From Planctomycetota bacterium (GTDB taxonomy: Bacteria; Planctomycetota; UBA8742; UBA2392): a stretch of DNA of 64,000 bases. The stretch lies in the NCBI GenBank assembly GCA_020849795.1, contig JADZFR010000037.1:62001-126000 (forward strand), given 5' to 3'. Below are positions 1 to 7,314 of this stretch, piece after piece. Each line of letters opens with the position of its first letter. Positions within the stretch are counted from its first letter, which is position 1. The notes under the pieces are model-generated. The model was given only the letters and a program-made list of their open reading frames with translations, did not search any database and was not told where the DNA came from. The position numbers were made by a program, and so were the translations under genes.

Positions 1-1240
1 ACTGCGCCATCGCGCCCGTGTGGGCCGCGGCAACTGCAAATTTCGGTTCGCCCGATACCCCAATCAGCTCGCGCAGCTCGGAAAGGGCCAGGGCCGTCAA
101 GTCAGCAGCCGGCAGCTTCGCCACCTCGGGCGCGGTACCGCCGCCCATGAACACCCTGACCACCGCCAGCCCTTCCGGTGCGCGGCCCTCAAACTTCACG
201 CTGCTGAAGCTGAATGCCACGATTCGCCGCCTCTCGACGGCCGGGATCACGGCGCCGATGCCATCCATGGCATGGCTGATCTGGGTGCGCTCAAAGATGA
301 AATTCACGACAGCCGCACCCGCGTACTCGACTTGCGAAAGCGCGCCCGCCAACGCGGGATCGGTGCCCGATAGCAGGCCAGCGGCTTTGTGCGCCGGCAG
401 CGCCAGCACCGCCGCGTCTGCCTGGACAGGTCCATCCGGAAGCGCCAGCGACACGGCGCTGTCTGTTGCATGCAGCGCCAGCACCGGCGTGTTGCGTTGC
501 AGACAGCCGGGCGGCAGCGCGGCTTCGAGCGCGCCGGTCAGTGTGCCCATGCCCTGCTTCAGCGTGACGAACATGCCATAGCGCGGGCCGGCGGCTTTGG
601 CGTCAATCTTCTCGCTGGTTGCACCGTGGCGGGCCTTGCTGCGCAGGGCGGCGATCACGCTGCCGTACTCCTGTTCCATGGCGATGAACTGCGGGAAGGT
701 TGCCTTGAGGCTGAGTTTCTCGGGGTCTGCGGTATAGATGCCCGCGATCATCGGTTGCGCAATGCGCTGCAGCGCCTCGACACCAAAGCGGCGCCGCACG
801 AAGGCGGCCAGCGACTCGTCGCCGCCGCCCCATTTGCGCGGGCAGACCAGCTCGTAGGCCATGCGCAGTTTGCCTCGCGCGCTGAGAATCGGCGTCTTCA
901 GCAGGGCGCCCAGCGACATCGGGCTGATCAGGAAGAACCCCTCGGGCAGGCGCTTGAGCGTGCCCTTGTGCAGGATGAAGCTGCGGCGCACGCCCTGCCG
1001 CGTGCCGATCAGTTCGGCCTCCAGGCCCAGTTCGCGCACCAGCTCAACGCCCGCGGGCTTGTTGCCGGCCCAGCAGTCGGGGCCGGTTTCCAGCAGGCAG
1101 CCCTGCTCGTGCAGTGTGTGGATCACGCCGCCCGTGCGGTCGCCGCCCTCAAACAGTGTCACGCGCGCGCCGGCCCTCGCAAGCCGATATGCCGCGGTCA
1201 AGCCGCTGATGCCTGCACCAATGACAGCCACATGCGCCAT
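1..1240 (-). CDS. hemY: Protoporphyrinogen/coproporphyrinogen oxidase, 3' end outside window
   Basis: FAD-dependent oxidase of the protoporphyrinogen oxidase family, acting late in haem synthesis (protoporphyrinogen IX or coproporphyrinogen III as substrate; the sequence does not decide which). The 413 codons present begin with the Rossmann FAD motif GAGISG at residues 8-13 and continue with an acidic residue plus EGGDRTGG at 31-38, the usual second FAD contact. The C terminus lies beyond the left edge; the family is about 450-480 residues, so little is missing. The ATG at 1240 is preferred: TATACC ends exactly 6 nt before it and no Shine-Dalgarno sequence is present, the leaderless pattern seen repeatedly in this window. 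It follows the STAS gene on the same strand after 57 bp. A long reading frame on the opposite strand is a composition shadow. Confidence 0.9.
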   Translation of the reverse strand, partial: MAHVAVIGAGISGLTAAYRLARAGARVTLFEGGDRTGGVIHTLHEQGCLLETGPDCWAGNKPAGVELVRELGLEAELIGTRQGVRRSFILHKGTLKRLPEGFFLISPMSLGALLKTPILSARGKLRMAYELVCPRKWGGGDESLAAFVRRRFGVEALQRIAQPMIAGIYTADPEKLSLKATFPQFIAMEQEYGSVIAALRSKARHGATSEKIDAKAAGPRYGMFVTLKQGMGTLTGALEAALPPGCLQRNTPVLALHATDSAVSLALPDGPVQADAAVLALPAHKAAGLLSGTDPALAGALSQVEYAGAAVVNFIFERTQISHAMDGIGAVIPAVERRRIVAFSFSSVKFEGRAPEGLAVVRVFMGGGTAPEVAKLPAADLTALALSELRELIGVSGEPKFAVAAAHTGAMAQ

Positions 1241-1297
1241 GTCGTGGGTATAACCCCACGGGCGGGGCAGCGCTATTCTGCGTTACGTGGGCAGGTC

Positions 1298-1798
1298 TCA
1301 AGCCGCGGCGGGCAGGCGAATGCTGTCGGGAAAGTCATCTTCCACGACCAGCAATGCCGGCAGCCGGATGCTGTCGGGAAAGTCCTCTTCCACGATGATC
1401 AGCGTGCCCTCAAGCTCAGGGTCGCTGTTGTCCGCGTACTCGACCAGCACTTCGCGCAGGCCATACAGGGTGAAGGCGTTCCAGACCTGGCGCGTCGGCT
1501 GAATCAGTTGCAGTGCTGTCCCGCGCGCCATGCAGGCCTGGGCAAACTCGACCAGCACCGCCAGCGCGCAGCCATCCATGAATCGCACGCCGGACAGGTC
1601 GACCGAAAGCAGTCGATGCTGATCTGCCAGCAACCGGAAGAGTCGCTTACGCAGCAGGGCGGCGCCCTGCATGCACAGGCGGCCGGCAACCTGGGTGTTG
1701 GGGTTGGAGCGCACCGGTGGCGCGCTGGTTGGCGCCTCGGTCTCCGCGATCAGCTTGCGGATGCGGGTGGTAATGCGCTTGATTGCGGCAACGGGCAT
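1298..1798 (-). CDS. STAS-domain protein (anti-sigma-factor antagonist-like)
   Basis: A 166-residue protein with a STAS-like core: the stretch LLSVDLSGVRFMDGCALAVL matches the strand-turn-helix segment that carries the phosphorylatable Ser/Thr in SpoIIAA-type antagonists, but here Asp-Gly replaces the usual Asp-Ser, so classical phospho-regulation is doubtful. A role in partner switching or lipid transport (MlaB-like) is possible; I cannot choose. The ATG at 1798 is preferred over in-frame starts up to 1960 because GGAGG lies 4 nt upstream. The C terminus ends in two tandem copies of a 16-residue unit sharing DFPDSIRLPA, encoded by a 48-bp direct repeat. It is upstream of, and codirectional with, the haem oxidase gene; no kinase or anti-sigma partner is visible. 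Confidence 0.7.
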   Translation of the reverse strand: MPVAAIKRITTRIRKLIAETEAPTSAPPVRSNPNTQVAGRLCMQGAALLRKRLFRLLADQHRLLSVDLSGVRFMDGCALAVLVEFAQACMARGTALQLIQPTRQVWNAFTLYGLREVLVEYADNSDPELEGTLIIVEEDFPDSIRLPALLVVEDDFPDSIRLPAAA

Positions 1799-2351
1799 GA
1801 AGCCTCCGGCAAGCCTCATCGGCGTGACTTGTGTGCGGGCTTGAGGAAAGGCCGGAATTTCAGGCGTTTGCCGGGCTTCGCGTGTTGGCGAGGCCAAAAC
1901 TCGCTGTTTGAAAAGCCGCAAACCCCAACACGAAAAAATGCCCAAAAGAGACGCACACATGGCACGGCGCGTGGTATGGTACCGGCGTTGACAACCACAG
2001 CTTACGCCGACCCGTATGGAGTTGGTTTCCTTTAAGGGGGGGAATCTGGCTTCGGTGTCGGTACGCGCAGGCGGGCAGGATCGTGACTTCGATTTTTAAG
2101 GGGGATTGAAGTTATCTCTGTTCGCCTGCGCACCTAATCCCTTAGCCCGGCGCCCACAAGGCGCCGGGTTCGTTTTTTCGGTGTTTCACGGTGGGAGAAC
2201 AGACGTCGCGCCCGTGCCCGCCTCTGCGGTTTGTCGTTCCGACGATTCACGGCATTTCACACCAAAACATACAGCGAAAAGCCCGAAAAGGCATTGCCGA
2301 TAGATTTTTTGGGGGGGGTATCGTAGGTGGGACTTTCTTCCGGAGAATGCG
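1799..2351. other. Long intergenic region with possible small transcript
   Basis: About 550 bp without a recognisable protein family. It separates the minus-strand STAS gene from the plus-strand RTX gene. Contents: TTGACA at 1988-1993, an open 27-codon frame from ATG 2016 to TAA 2099, two copies of a TTTAAGGGGG-like string (around 2030 and 2095), a strong plus-strand terminator at 2146-2179, then an AT-richer stretch with six T followed by eight G (2305-2318) before the next gene. A convincing -10 element paired with the TTGACA is not seen, so the existence of a transcript is only an inference from the terminator. Confidence 0.4.
2146..2179 (+). terminator. Rho-independent terminator
   Basis: Perfect 9-bp stem CCCGGCGCC (2146-2154) / GGCGCCGGG (2160-2168) with loop CACAA, followed by a T-rich tail TTCGTTTTTT. 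It faces plus-strand transcription, yet no plus-strand gene is annotated upstream, so it must end either a small RNA or read-through from outside. Confidence 0.85.
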
Positions 2352-3989
2352 ATGCCGTACAGAACTGTGGCCGCCTTGATGCTTGTTCTCTTACTCAGTG
2401 GCTTCGGCTGCGCGTGCTCGGCTGCGCTGGTTGCCGCGTCAAGCGTGTTCGAATCATACTCGGGCACCTATCCCGTGGTGCCGTCCGACATCGACTACTG
2501 GTCATCGCCGCCCGTGACCGTGATCTGCGGTGAGGATTTCGCGGGCAGAATCACGGTCACGTTTGAATCAGGCGGCGACAGCGCGACCATCCGGCATCAG
2601 ACTTACAACACGATGTTGGGCGTCTGGGTTACGACCGACACCGAGGAAGTGAAGCTGGATGGCGTCACGACAGTGACCTTCGAGGGCACTACGATCTGGT
2701 TCGGCACGTCGGCGAACAACTCATACACGCACACAGCCGACACGCCACTGATCGCGTTCGGCTTCGCGGGCAATGACACGATCACGGGCGGCGACCATAA
2801 AGACTTTATCTACGGCGGGCTGGGAAACGACACGCTGAGCGGCGGAGCAGATGGCGACTGGATTTGGGGCGGCCCCGGTGATGACGAACTAAACGGCGGG
2901 GCGGGCAACGATTACCTGCATCTCGGCGATGGCGAGGACCAGACCGCGAAGGGCGGCGCAGGCGAAGACACAATTTGGGGCGGTCCGGGCAACGACACCC
3001 TGTGCGGCAAGGAAGCGGATGAGGACGAAGAAGATGGCGATGGTGGTGACAAGGACAAGATATTCACCGTTGGGGGAAACGACAATGTTTGGGCAGGCCC
3101 CGGGTTTGACCGCATTTACGTCGCCACGTACGCTAACCCCGTCGGGCTGAAAAAGATTGTTGGAGGGCCGGGGAGCGACGAGATTTATCTCTTCGGGTGT
3201 GAAGGCTACGTGTATGGAGACTATGCGTCGACGCAGGCAGAACATTGGTCATACCAAGGCGCCGACATCATCTACGTGTACGGGTCGCACCAATCTCTAG
3301 GCTACAGCATCATTTGTGGCGAAGAAGCCGACACGGTGTTCAACGGCGGGGCAAATGCCGATACGATGGATGGTGAAGACGGAAACGACGAAATCAATGC
3401 CGGCGGGGGTAACGACAAGAACGGCACCGAACCAGGGATCCTTGGTGGTGATGGCGATGATCTCCTCTGGGGTAACGCAGGCAACGACATCATCGAAGGC
3501 GGTAAGGGCAATGATCAGATATGGGGAGGTTTAGGTCAGGACAAATTGAACGGCGAGGACGGGAACGACCGAGTCGCAGGAGACGACGGTACCGATGATG
3601 CGGCGGGCACCGGGGACGACATCAGCGGCGGTGCTGACGACGACGTGATTTGGGCAGAAGGTGGCGCGGACACCTGCTACGGCAACGACGGAGACGACAA
3701 GCTCTACGGCGGCTTGGGCGCCGATACGCTCAACGGCAACGCCGGCCACGATACGTTGGTAGATTGGACGTCTGGCGTCGTTGACACACTGCGCGGGGGC
3801 GACGGCGACGACACCTTGGATACCTACAATAGTCCCAACGACAACCCGACGGCGGACGTTATTGAAGGACAGGGCGACGCCGACAGGTTCTACCTGAACG
3901 ACCAGGACGTCGACGACTTCTCTGCATTCTATGACCACTTCCGTGACTACACGCAGAACAGCGGCGAACAGCCGGTAGCGCTCTGGTAA
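2352..3989 (+). CDS. Exported RTX (hemolysin-type calcium-binding repeat) protein
   Basis: A 545-residue exported protein. Residues 1-25 form a signal sequence (hydrophobic LMLVLLL core, cleavage plausible after CSA). From about residue 139 to 500 the chain is made of glycine/aspartate nonapeptides of the GGxGxDxhx type (for example GGLGNDTLSG, GGAGNDYLH, GGDGDDTLD), the beta-roll that binds calcium outside the cell. RTX proteins usually leave by type I secretion, but this one has an N-terminal Sec-like signal and no type I genes nearby. Start ATG 2352 has GGAG 6 nt upstream. The next gene follows after 9 bp, so the two are probably cotranscribed. No enzymatic domain is recognisable; a surface or matrix role is inferred. 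Confidence 0.85.
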   Translation: MPYRTVAALMLVLLLSGFGCACSAALVAASSVFESYSGTYPVVPSDIDYWSSPPVTVICGEDFAGRITVTFESGGDSATIRHQTYNTMLGVWVTTDTEEVKLDGVTTVTFEGTTIWFGTSANNSYTHTADTPLIAFGFAGNDTITGGDHKDFIYGGLGNDTLSGGADGDWIWGGPGDDELNGGAGNDYLHLGDGEDQTAKGGAGEDTIWGGPGNDTLCGKEADEDEEDGDGGDKDKIFTVGGNDNVWAGPGFDRIYVATYANPVGLKKIVGGPGSDEIYLFGCEGYVYGDYASTQAEHWSYQGADIIYVYGSHQSLGYSIICGEEADTVFNGGANADTMDGEDGNDEINAGGGNDKNGTEPGILGGDGDDLLWGNAGNDIIEGGKGNDQIWGGLGQDKLNGEDGNDRVAGDDGTDDAAGTGDDISGGADDDVIWAEGGADTCYGNDGDDKLYGGLGADTLNGNAGHDTLVDWTSGVVDTLRGGDGDDTLDTYNSPNDNPTADVIEGQGDADRFYLNDQDVDDFSAFYDHFRDYTQNSGEQPVALW

Positions 3990-3998
3990 ACGCGTCAA

Positions 3999-5522
3999 AT
4001 GCCGAAACGCACGAACACATTGCTGGTCTGGACGCTGATGCCCGTTGTAATTCTCGGGCTGGGGCTAGTCATCTGGCTCTTCTGGAGCGCACCCGCACCG
4101 GAAAGCCAGATCCGCAAGAACCCCGAGTATGCCGGGCAAGCCGCGAACCAAACGAGAGCCGGTTCCTCCGATCCGAGCCCGGTCCATGCATCCGGCAACG
4201 GTAAAGGCAATCGACAGGGATTGCCCCAATCTTCAGACATAGGAAGAACCAACAAACCCCGCGAGACAGGTGAGGGCGCGGCGGGCTCCGATGGCAGAGT
4301 TGTGGCACGAGCGCTAACTGCTCCGCTAATCCGCTGGTCGCCGCCAACACTATCTTGGGACCCGGACGTTGACTTATGCACCCAAGCGGGGATTGCCAAG
4401 CCAAACAAGCCTCTAAGCACCACGACCGGCCGTAAAGGCGCGAGGGCGATTCCTGACAACACGCTCCTGCTTACAGTGCGCGCCAACGATGCAATGTCCG
4501 GCGAAAGCCTTGAGCCCGATCTCGTCGAGGTCATTGACGGTGCGAATACGCTTCGGGCAAGCGGCACTGGCGGGTTCCAAATTCCTTACGAAACTGACGC
4601 AACGTTCCTGGTCCGAGTTCAAGCTGGCGATCGCGTGGGGTTCGCGACTTTCGGGACGGCTGCCGGTTCCCCATCGATAGGCGCTCTTCAAGGCCGAATC
4701 GAATCACCGCGCAGGTTTGAGTTTGTATTGCACGTCCTCCTGTTCAAATCTACGGATCAGATTCTGGGTGCATCAGTTCGCGTGGTAGATCGGCAAGGCT
4801 CCTGCCTTCGCGGCTCCGTGGCGTACCTTGGTGCGCAGGTTCTGGGGTTTTCCGATGAATACGGAATGCTGAACTTTGCCCTGCCAGACTTTGCAGCACC
4901 GAACGAGCAAGTAAAATATTGGTGGACAATTTCCGCGCCCATCGCCATCCACTACCCCGGCAAGGTTCCGGTTTTTCTTCATGCCGCAGAGCTGCTCCGC
5001 GGCACCACCACCGACGTCGTGCTGCACGGCGACGAGCTGGTAGTCGAGTTCTACCTGTTGCTGCCCGAGGGCGTTCCGCACGGAACGATTGCCGATTCTA
5101 CCCAGAACCACGGTCGCTTTGACCGTCGTGTGTTTGCCCCGGACGAAGACCCCAAGGCAAGCATGAAGTACGCAACGTGGCAACTCTACCGCATGAAGCC
5201 ATACGTGCGGGACACCCATGACCCGCACCACGTCTACGACAACACGCGCGCCCTTGAACAGGCCGTCAAGCAGCCGTGGCAACCATGGTGGGAGTACGAC
5301 AGTTGGTACACGCGCCAATGGAAGTACAACCCGGCCACCGGCATGTGGCAAGTCGTTCTGCCCCACGCGGGGCGGCTGGTCATCTTCCTGCATGAGGAGC
5401 ACCGGGAATGGACCAACACGGCCGGAGACAAGACCAGCGACTGGATGATGTATCCCGGCCTGTACATAGACGCCACGGACCCCGCCAACCCGGTAGTCGA
5501 GTTGATCTACCCGCCGCACTAA
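3999..5522 (+). CDS. Membrane-anchored surface protein of unknown function
   Basis: A 507-residue protein that I cannot assign to a family. One transmembrane helix at residues 9-30 is followed by a low-complexity linker (about 35-110) and then beta-rich segments; ANDAMSGESLEPDLVEVIDG and the later SVRVVDRQGSCLRGSVAYLG resemble carboxypeptidase-regulatory or Ig-like folds. The last 130 residues are rich in Trp, Tyr and His (WQPWWEYDSWY, MKPYVRDTHDPHH), which is unusual and may form a separate domain. The short cytoplasmic N terminus and the anchor point to an outward-facing topology. It starts 9 bp after the RTX gene without a strong Shine-Dalgarno sequence, suggesting translational coupling and a shared surface function. 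Confidence 0.6.
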   Translation: MPKRTNTLLVWTLMPVVILGLGLVIWLFWSAPAPESQIRKNPEYAGQAANQTRAGSSDPSPVHASGNGKGNRQGLPQSSDIGRTNKPRETGEGAAGSDGRVVARALTAPLIRWSPPTLSWDPDVDLCTQAGIAKPNKPLSTTTGRKGARAIPDNTLLLTVRANDAMSGESLEPDLVEVIDGANTLRASGTGGFQIPYETDATFLVRVQAGDRVGFATFGTAAGSPSIGALQGRIESPRRFEFVLHVLLFKSTDQILGASVRVVDRQGSCLRGSVAYLGAQVLGFSDEYGMLNFALPDFAAPNEQVKYWWTISAPIAIHYPGKVPVFLHAAELLRGTTTDVVLHGDELVVEFYLLLPEGVPHGTIADSTQNHGRFDRRVFAPDEDPKASMKYATWQLYRMKPYVRDTHDPHHVYDNTRALEQAVKQPWQPWWEYDSWYTRQWKYNPATGMWQVVLPHAGRLVIFLHEEHREWTNTAGDKTSDWMMYPGLYIDATDPANPVVELIYPPH

Positions 5523-5622
5523 CCCGGGTTCCTCGTTGTCAGGCCTGGTGTGGAGAGCCAGGAATCTCCGGAACGGCAAACCGCCAGGACACTGAGAAAG
5601 GCGCGGAACCCGCTGCTCCCGG

Positions 5623-5650
5623 TTGTGGAAAAACTCGCTGCTGCTATCAT
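5623..5650 (+). promoter_or_regulatory. Promoter of infC operon
   Basis: TTGTGG (5623-5628), 16-bp spacer, TATCAT (5645-5650), about 68 bp before the infC start. Assigned by consensus likeness only. Confidence 0.45.
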
Positions 5651-5671
5651 CCCGCCGCCAATTGACTTACC

Positions 5672-5695
5672 GGCGCGCCCGACGGGTGCGCCTTT
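5672..5695 (+). promoter_or_regulatory. Leader hairpin before infC
   Basis: Hairpin GGCGCGCCC / GGGTGCGCC (one G-T pair, loop GAC) directly followed by TTT, between the candidate promoter and the infC ribosome site. IF3 operons are often controlled in their leader (L20 binding in Bacillus, IF3 feedback in E. coli); this hairpin could be an attenuator, but the T-run is short. Confidence 0.35.
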
Positions 5696-5717
5696 ATGCT
5701 GCTGCCAGAAGGAGTCT

Positions 5718-6389
5718 ATGCGAGCAAAACGGCCACCCCCGGTTACCGCATTTCGCGGGCCGCAGACAGAGCACCGCATCAATCGGCGCATTCGCATCCC
5801 GCGCGTGCAGTTGATTGACCATGAAGGCACGAATCACGGGGAATTGGCCACGGAAGATGCCCTGAAGCTGGCTGAAGAAGCCGGTTTGGACCTCGTAGAA
5901 GTCAGCCCGACCGCGCGCCCGCCCGTGTGCAAGATCATGAATTACGGGCAGTACAAATACTCGCTGAAGAAGCGGGCCAAGGGCAACAAGGCACACCAGG
6001 CCAAGGTCAAGGGTATCCGGCTTCACCCGAACACGGCCGAGCATGACGTGCAGGTCGCACTGAAAAAGAGCATCGGGTTTCTTGAGCGCGGCGACAAGGT
6101 GCTGATCCAGGTGTGGTTCAAGGGCCGTGAGCTGGCGCACTCAGAGCGTGGTGACGAGATCCTGAAGCGGTTTATCGAGGAGCTGAAGGACTTGAGCAAG
6201 GTGGAGTCGCCGATCCGCCGTGAAGGCAAACGCATGCACCTGCTTCTGACGCCGATGACGCCCGAAGAGCGCAACGCCCGCAAGAAGCAGATCGAGAAAG
6301 ACAAAGAAAAGGCTCTGGAACTGCGGATCAAGCAGGCCAAAGAAGAAGCCGCCAAAAAAGCAGAGGCAGAGAAGGCCCAACAAAGCTAA
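5718..6389 (+). CDS. infC: Translation initiation factor IF-3
   Basis: IF3 binds the 30S subunit, blocks premature 50S joining and checks start-codon pairing. The 223-residue product shows both domains: the N-terminal part with RINRRIRIPRVQLID and DLVEVSPTARPPVCKIMNYG, the signature around PPVC, and the C-terminal RNA-binding part with KVKGIRLHPNTAEHDVQVALKK and GDKVLIQVWFKGRE. A Lys/Ala/Glu-rich tail of about 40 residues goes beyond the E. coli length (180). The frame stays open upstream to 5550, but the ATG at 5718 is chosen: AAGGAG stands just before it and family alignment starts a few residues later. IF3 genes often use AUU or AUC; this one has a normal ATG, so classic start-codon autoregulation is not indicated. 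Confidence 0.95.
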   Translation: MRAKRPPPVTAFRGPQTEHRINRRIRIPRVQLIDHEGTNHGELATEDALKLAEEAGLDLVEVSPTARPPVCKIMNYGQYKYSLKKRAKGNKAHQAKVKGIRLHPNTAEHDVQVALKKSIGFLERGDKVLIQVWFKGRELAHSERGDEILKRFIEELKDLSKVESPIRREGKRMHLLLTPMTPEERNARKKQIEKDKEKALELRIKQAKEEAAKKAEAEKAQQS

Positions 6390-6472
6390 AAGCTTCACCC
6401 CGCAATGGTCGCGGGAAACAGTGACCGGCGCCTGCTGCACAAGCAGCGGGGCCAAACCAAGACGCGCACGGC

Positions 6473-6500
6473 GGTTCCAAGTCGAACCAGGTTCGCCCGG
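6473..6500 (+). promoter_or_regulatory. RNA motif copy 1, rpmI leader
   Basis: TTCCAAGT (6475-6482), hairpin CGAAC-CAG-GTTCG (6483-6495), then CCCGG (6496-6500), ending 23 nt before the rpmI ATG. The left flank GGTTC (6473-6477) could pair with GAACC instead, giving two exclusive hairpins. Two related copies lie before rplT with different but still complementary stems, see findings. Confidence 0.6.
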
Positions 6501-6523
6501 CGTGACGTCGAAAGGACAGAGAC

Positions 6524-6775
6524 ATGCCGAAGATGAAGACCCACAAGGGAGCGTCCAAGCGCTTCAAGGTCACCAAGAAGGGCAAGATCAAGCACCACAA
6601 CGCGGGTCGCTCGCACTTGATGAGCACCAAGAGCCCCAAGCGCCGCCGCAACAAACGCCGCACGCACTTGCTGAGCCCGACCCACGCGCGCAACGTCGCC
6701 AAGCTGATGGGCGTGCGCCGCAAGCCGCCGGCGCCGACACCGCCGCAAAGCGAATTGAAAGAACAGGCCAGCTAG
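6524..6775 (+). CDS. rpmI: 50S ribosomal protein L35
   Basis: Small basic protein of the large subunit, placed as usual between infC and rplT. The start MPKMKTHKGASKRFKVTKKGKIKHH and the following HLMSTKSPKRRRNKRR are diagnostic. At 83 residues it is about 18 longer than typical L35 (64-66); the extra is a proline-rich tail after GVRRK. AAAGGA lies 8 nt before the ATG. The gap to infC is 134 bp, long for this operon, and carries the repeated RNA motif. Confidence 0.95.
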   Translation: MPKMKTHKGASKRFKVTKKGKIKHHNAGRSHLMSTKSPKRRRNKRRTHLLSPTHARNVAKLMGVRRKPPAPTPPQSELKEQAS

Positions 6776-6795
6776 GCAGCATGTTTGACCCGCCG

Positions 6796-6823
6796 GTCTC
6801 AAGTCGAGTGTGAACTCGCCCGG
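6796..6823 (+). promoter_or_regulatory. RNA motif copy 2, rplT leader
   Basis: TCTCAAGT (6797-6804), hairpin CGAGT-GTGA-ACTCG (6805-6818) with a GNRA loop, then CCCGG (6819-6823). Same layout as the copies at 6473 and 6841, with compensating changes in the stem. Confidence 0.6.
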
Positions 6824-6840
6824 CACAATCGGTACGCCAA

Positions 6841-6870
6841 CCGGATTCAAGTCGGGCAAGTCCCGCCCGG
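6841..6870 (+). promoter_or_regulatory. RNA motif copy 3, rplT leader
   Basis: ATTCAAGT (6845-6852), hairpin CGGG-CAAGT-CCCG (6853-6865), then CCCGG (6866-6870), ending 21 nt before the rplT ATG, nearly the same distance as copy 1 before rpmI. The upstream CCGG (6841-6844) offers an alternative partner for CGGG. Confidence 0.6.
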
Positions 6871-6891
6871 AAGGCACCAAGGAGAAGGCAC

Positions 6892-7245
6892 ATGGCACAC
6901 GCAGTCAGCCGGGTCGCGCGTCACGCGCGCAAGAAGAAGTTCCGCAAACTCGCCAAGGGATACTGGGGCCGCCGCCGCACGACATACCGGCAGGCGCGCG
7001 TCGCTGTGGAACGCGCATGGCGCTATGCGTGGTTCCATCGCATGGCCCGCAAGCGCGACTTCCGGCGCCTCTGGATCACGCGCCTCAACGCCGCCGCCCG
7101 CACGCATGGCGTAACCTACAGCCAGCTGATTCACCTGCTGGACAAAGCCGGCATCGAACTGAACCGCAAGAGCCTGAGCGAGCTGGCGATCCGCGACCCC
7201 AACGCGTTCGCCAAGGTCATGGAACAGGCCAAGTCGGCCAAGTAG
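6892..7245 (+). CDS. rplT: 50S ribosomal protein L20
   Basis: L20 is essential for early assembly of the large subunit and, in E. coli and Bacillus, also represses its own operon by binding leader RNA. The 117-residue product has the expected length and the motifs [38 protein letters not shown] and [27 protein letters not shown] precedes the ATG. The 116-bp gap after rpmI contains two copies of the repeated RNA motif, so L20 (or L35) is the natural candidate to bind it. A GC-rich hairpin follows the gene. Confidence 0.96.
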   Translation: MAHAVSRVARHARKKKFRKLAKGYWGRRRTTYRQARVAVERAWRYAWFHRMARKRDFRRLWITRLNAAARTHGVTYSQLIHLLDKAGIELNRKSLSELAIRDPNAFAKVMEQAKSAK

Positions 7246-7270
7246 CAGCCGCAATCGACGCATCAAACAG

Positions 7271-7296
7271 ATCGCCCGCGCACACGCGCGGGCGAT
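7271..7296. terminator. Hairpin between convergent rplT and ABC permease genes
   Basis: Perfect 11-bp stem ATCGCCCGCGC / GCGCGGGCGAT with loop ACAC. The T-tract on either side is poor, but position between two convergent genes supports a bidirectional terminator. Confidence 0.7.
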
Positions 7297-7314
7297 TCAT
7301 GTTGGCACGAACAC

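Noticed and set aside
389..2035. Long plus-strand reading frame (548 codons)
   Set aside because: It lies antisense to the haem oxidase and STAS genes, is rich in Arg, Gln and His, and has no recognisable domain; the minus strand carries clear families.
2106..2303. 65-codon frame starting at TTG 2106
   Set aside because: It runs through the strong terminator at 2146-2179, so it would not be fully transcribed; no homology seen.
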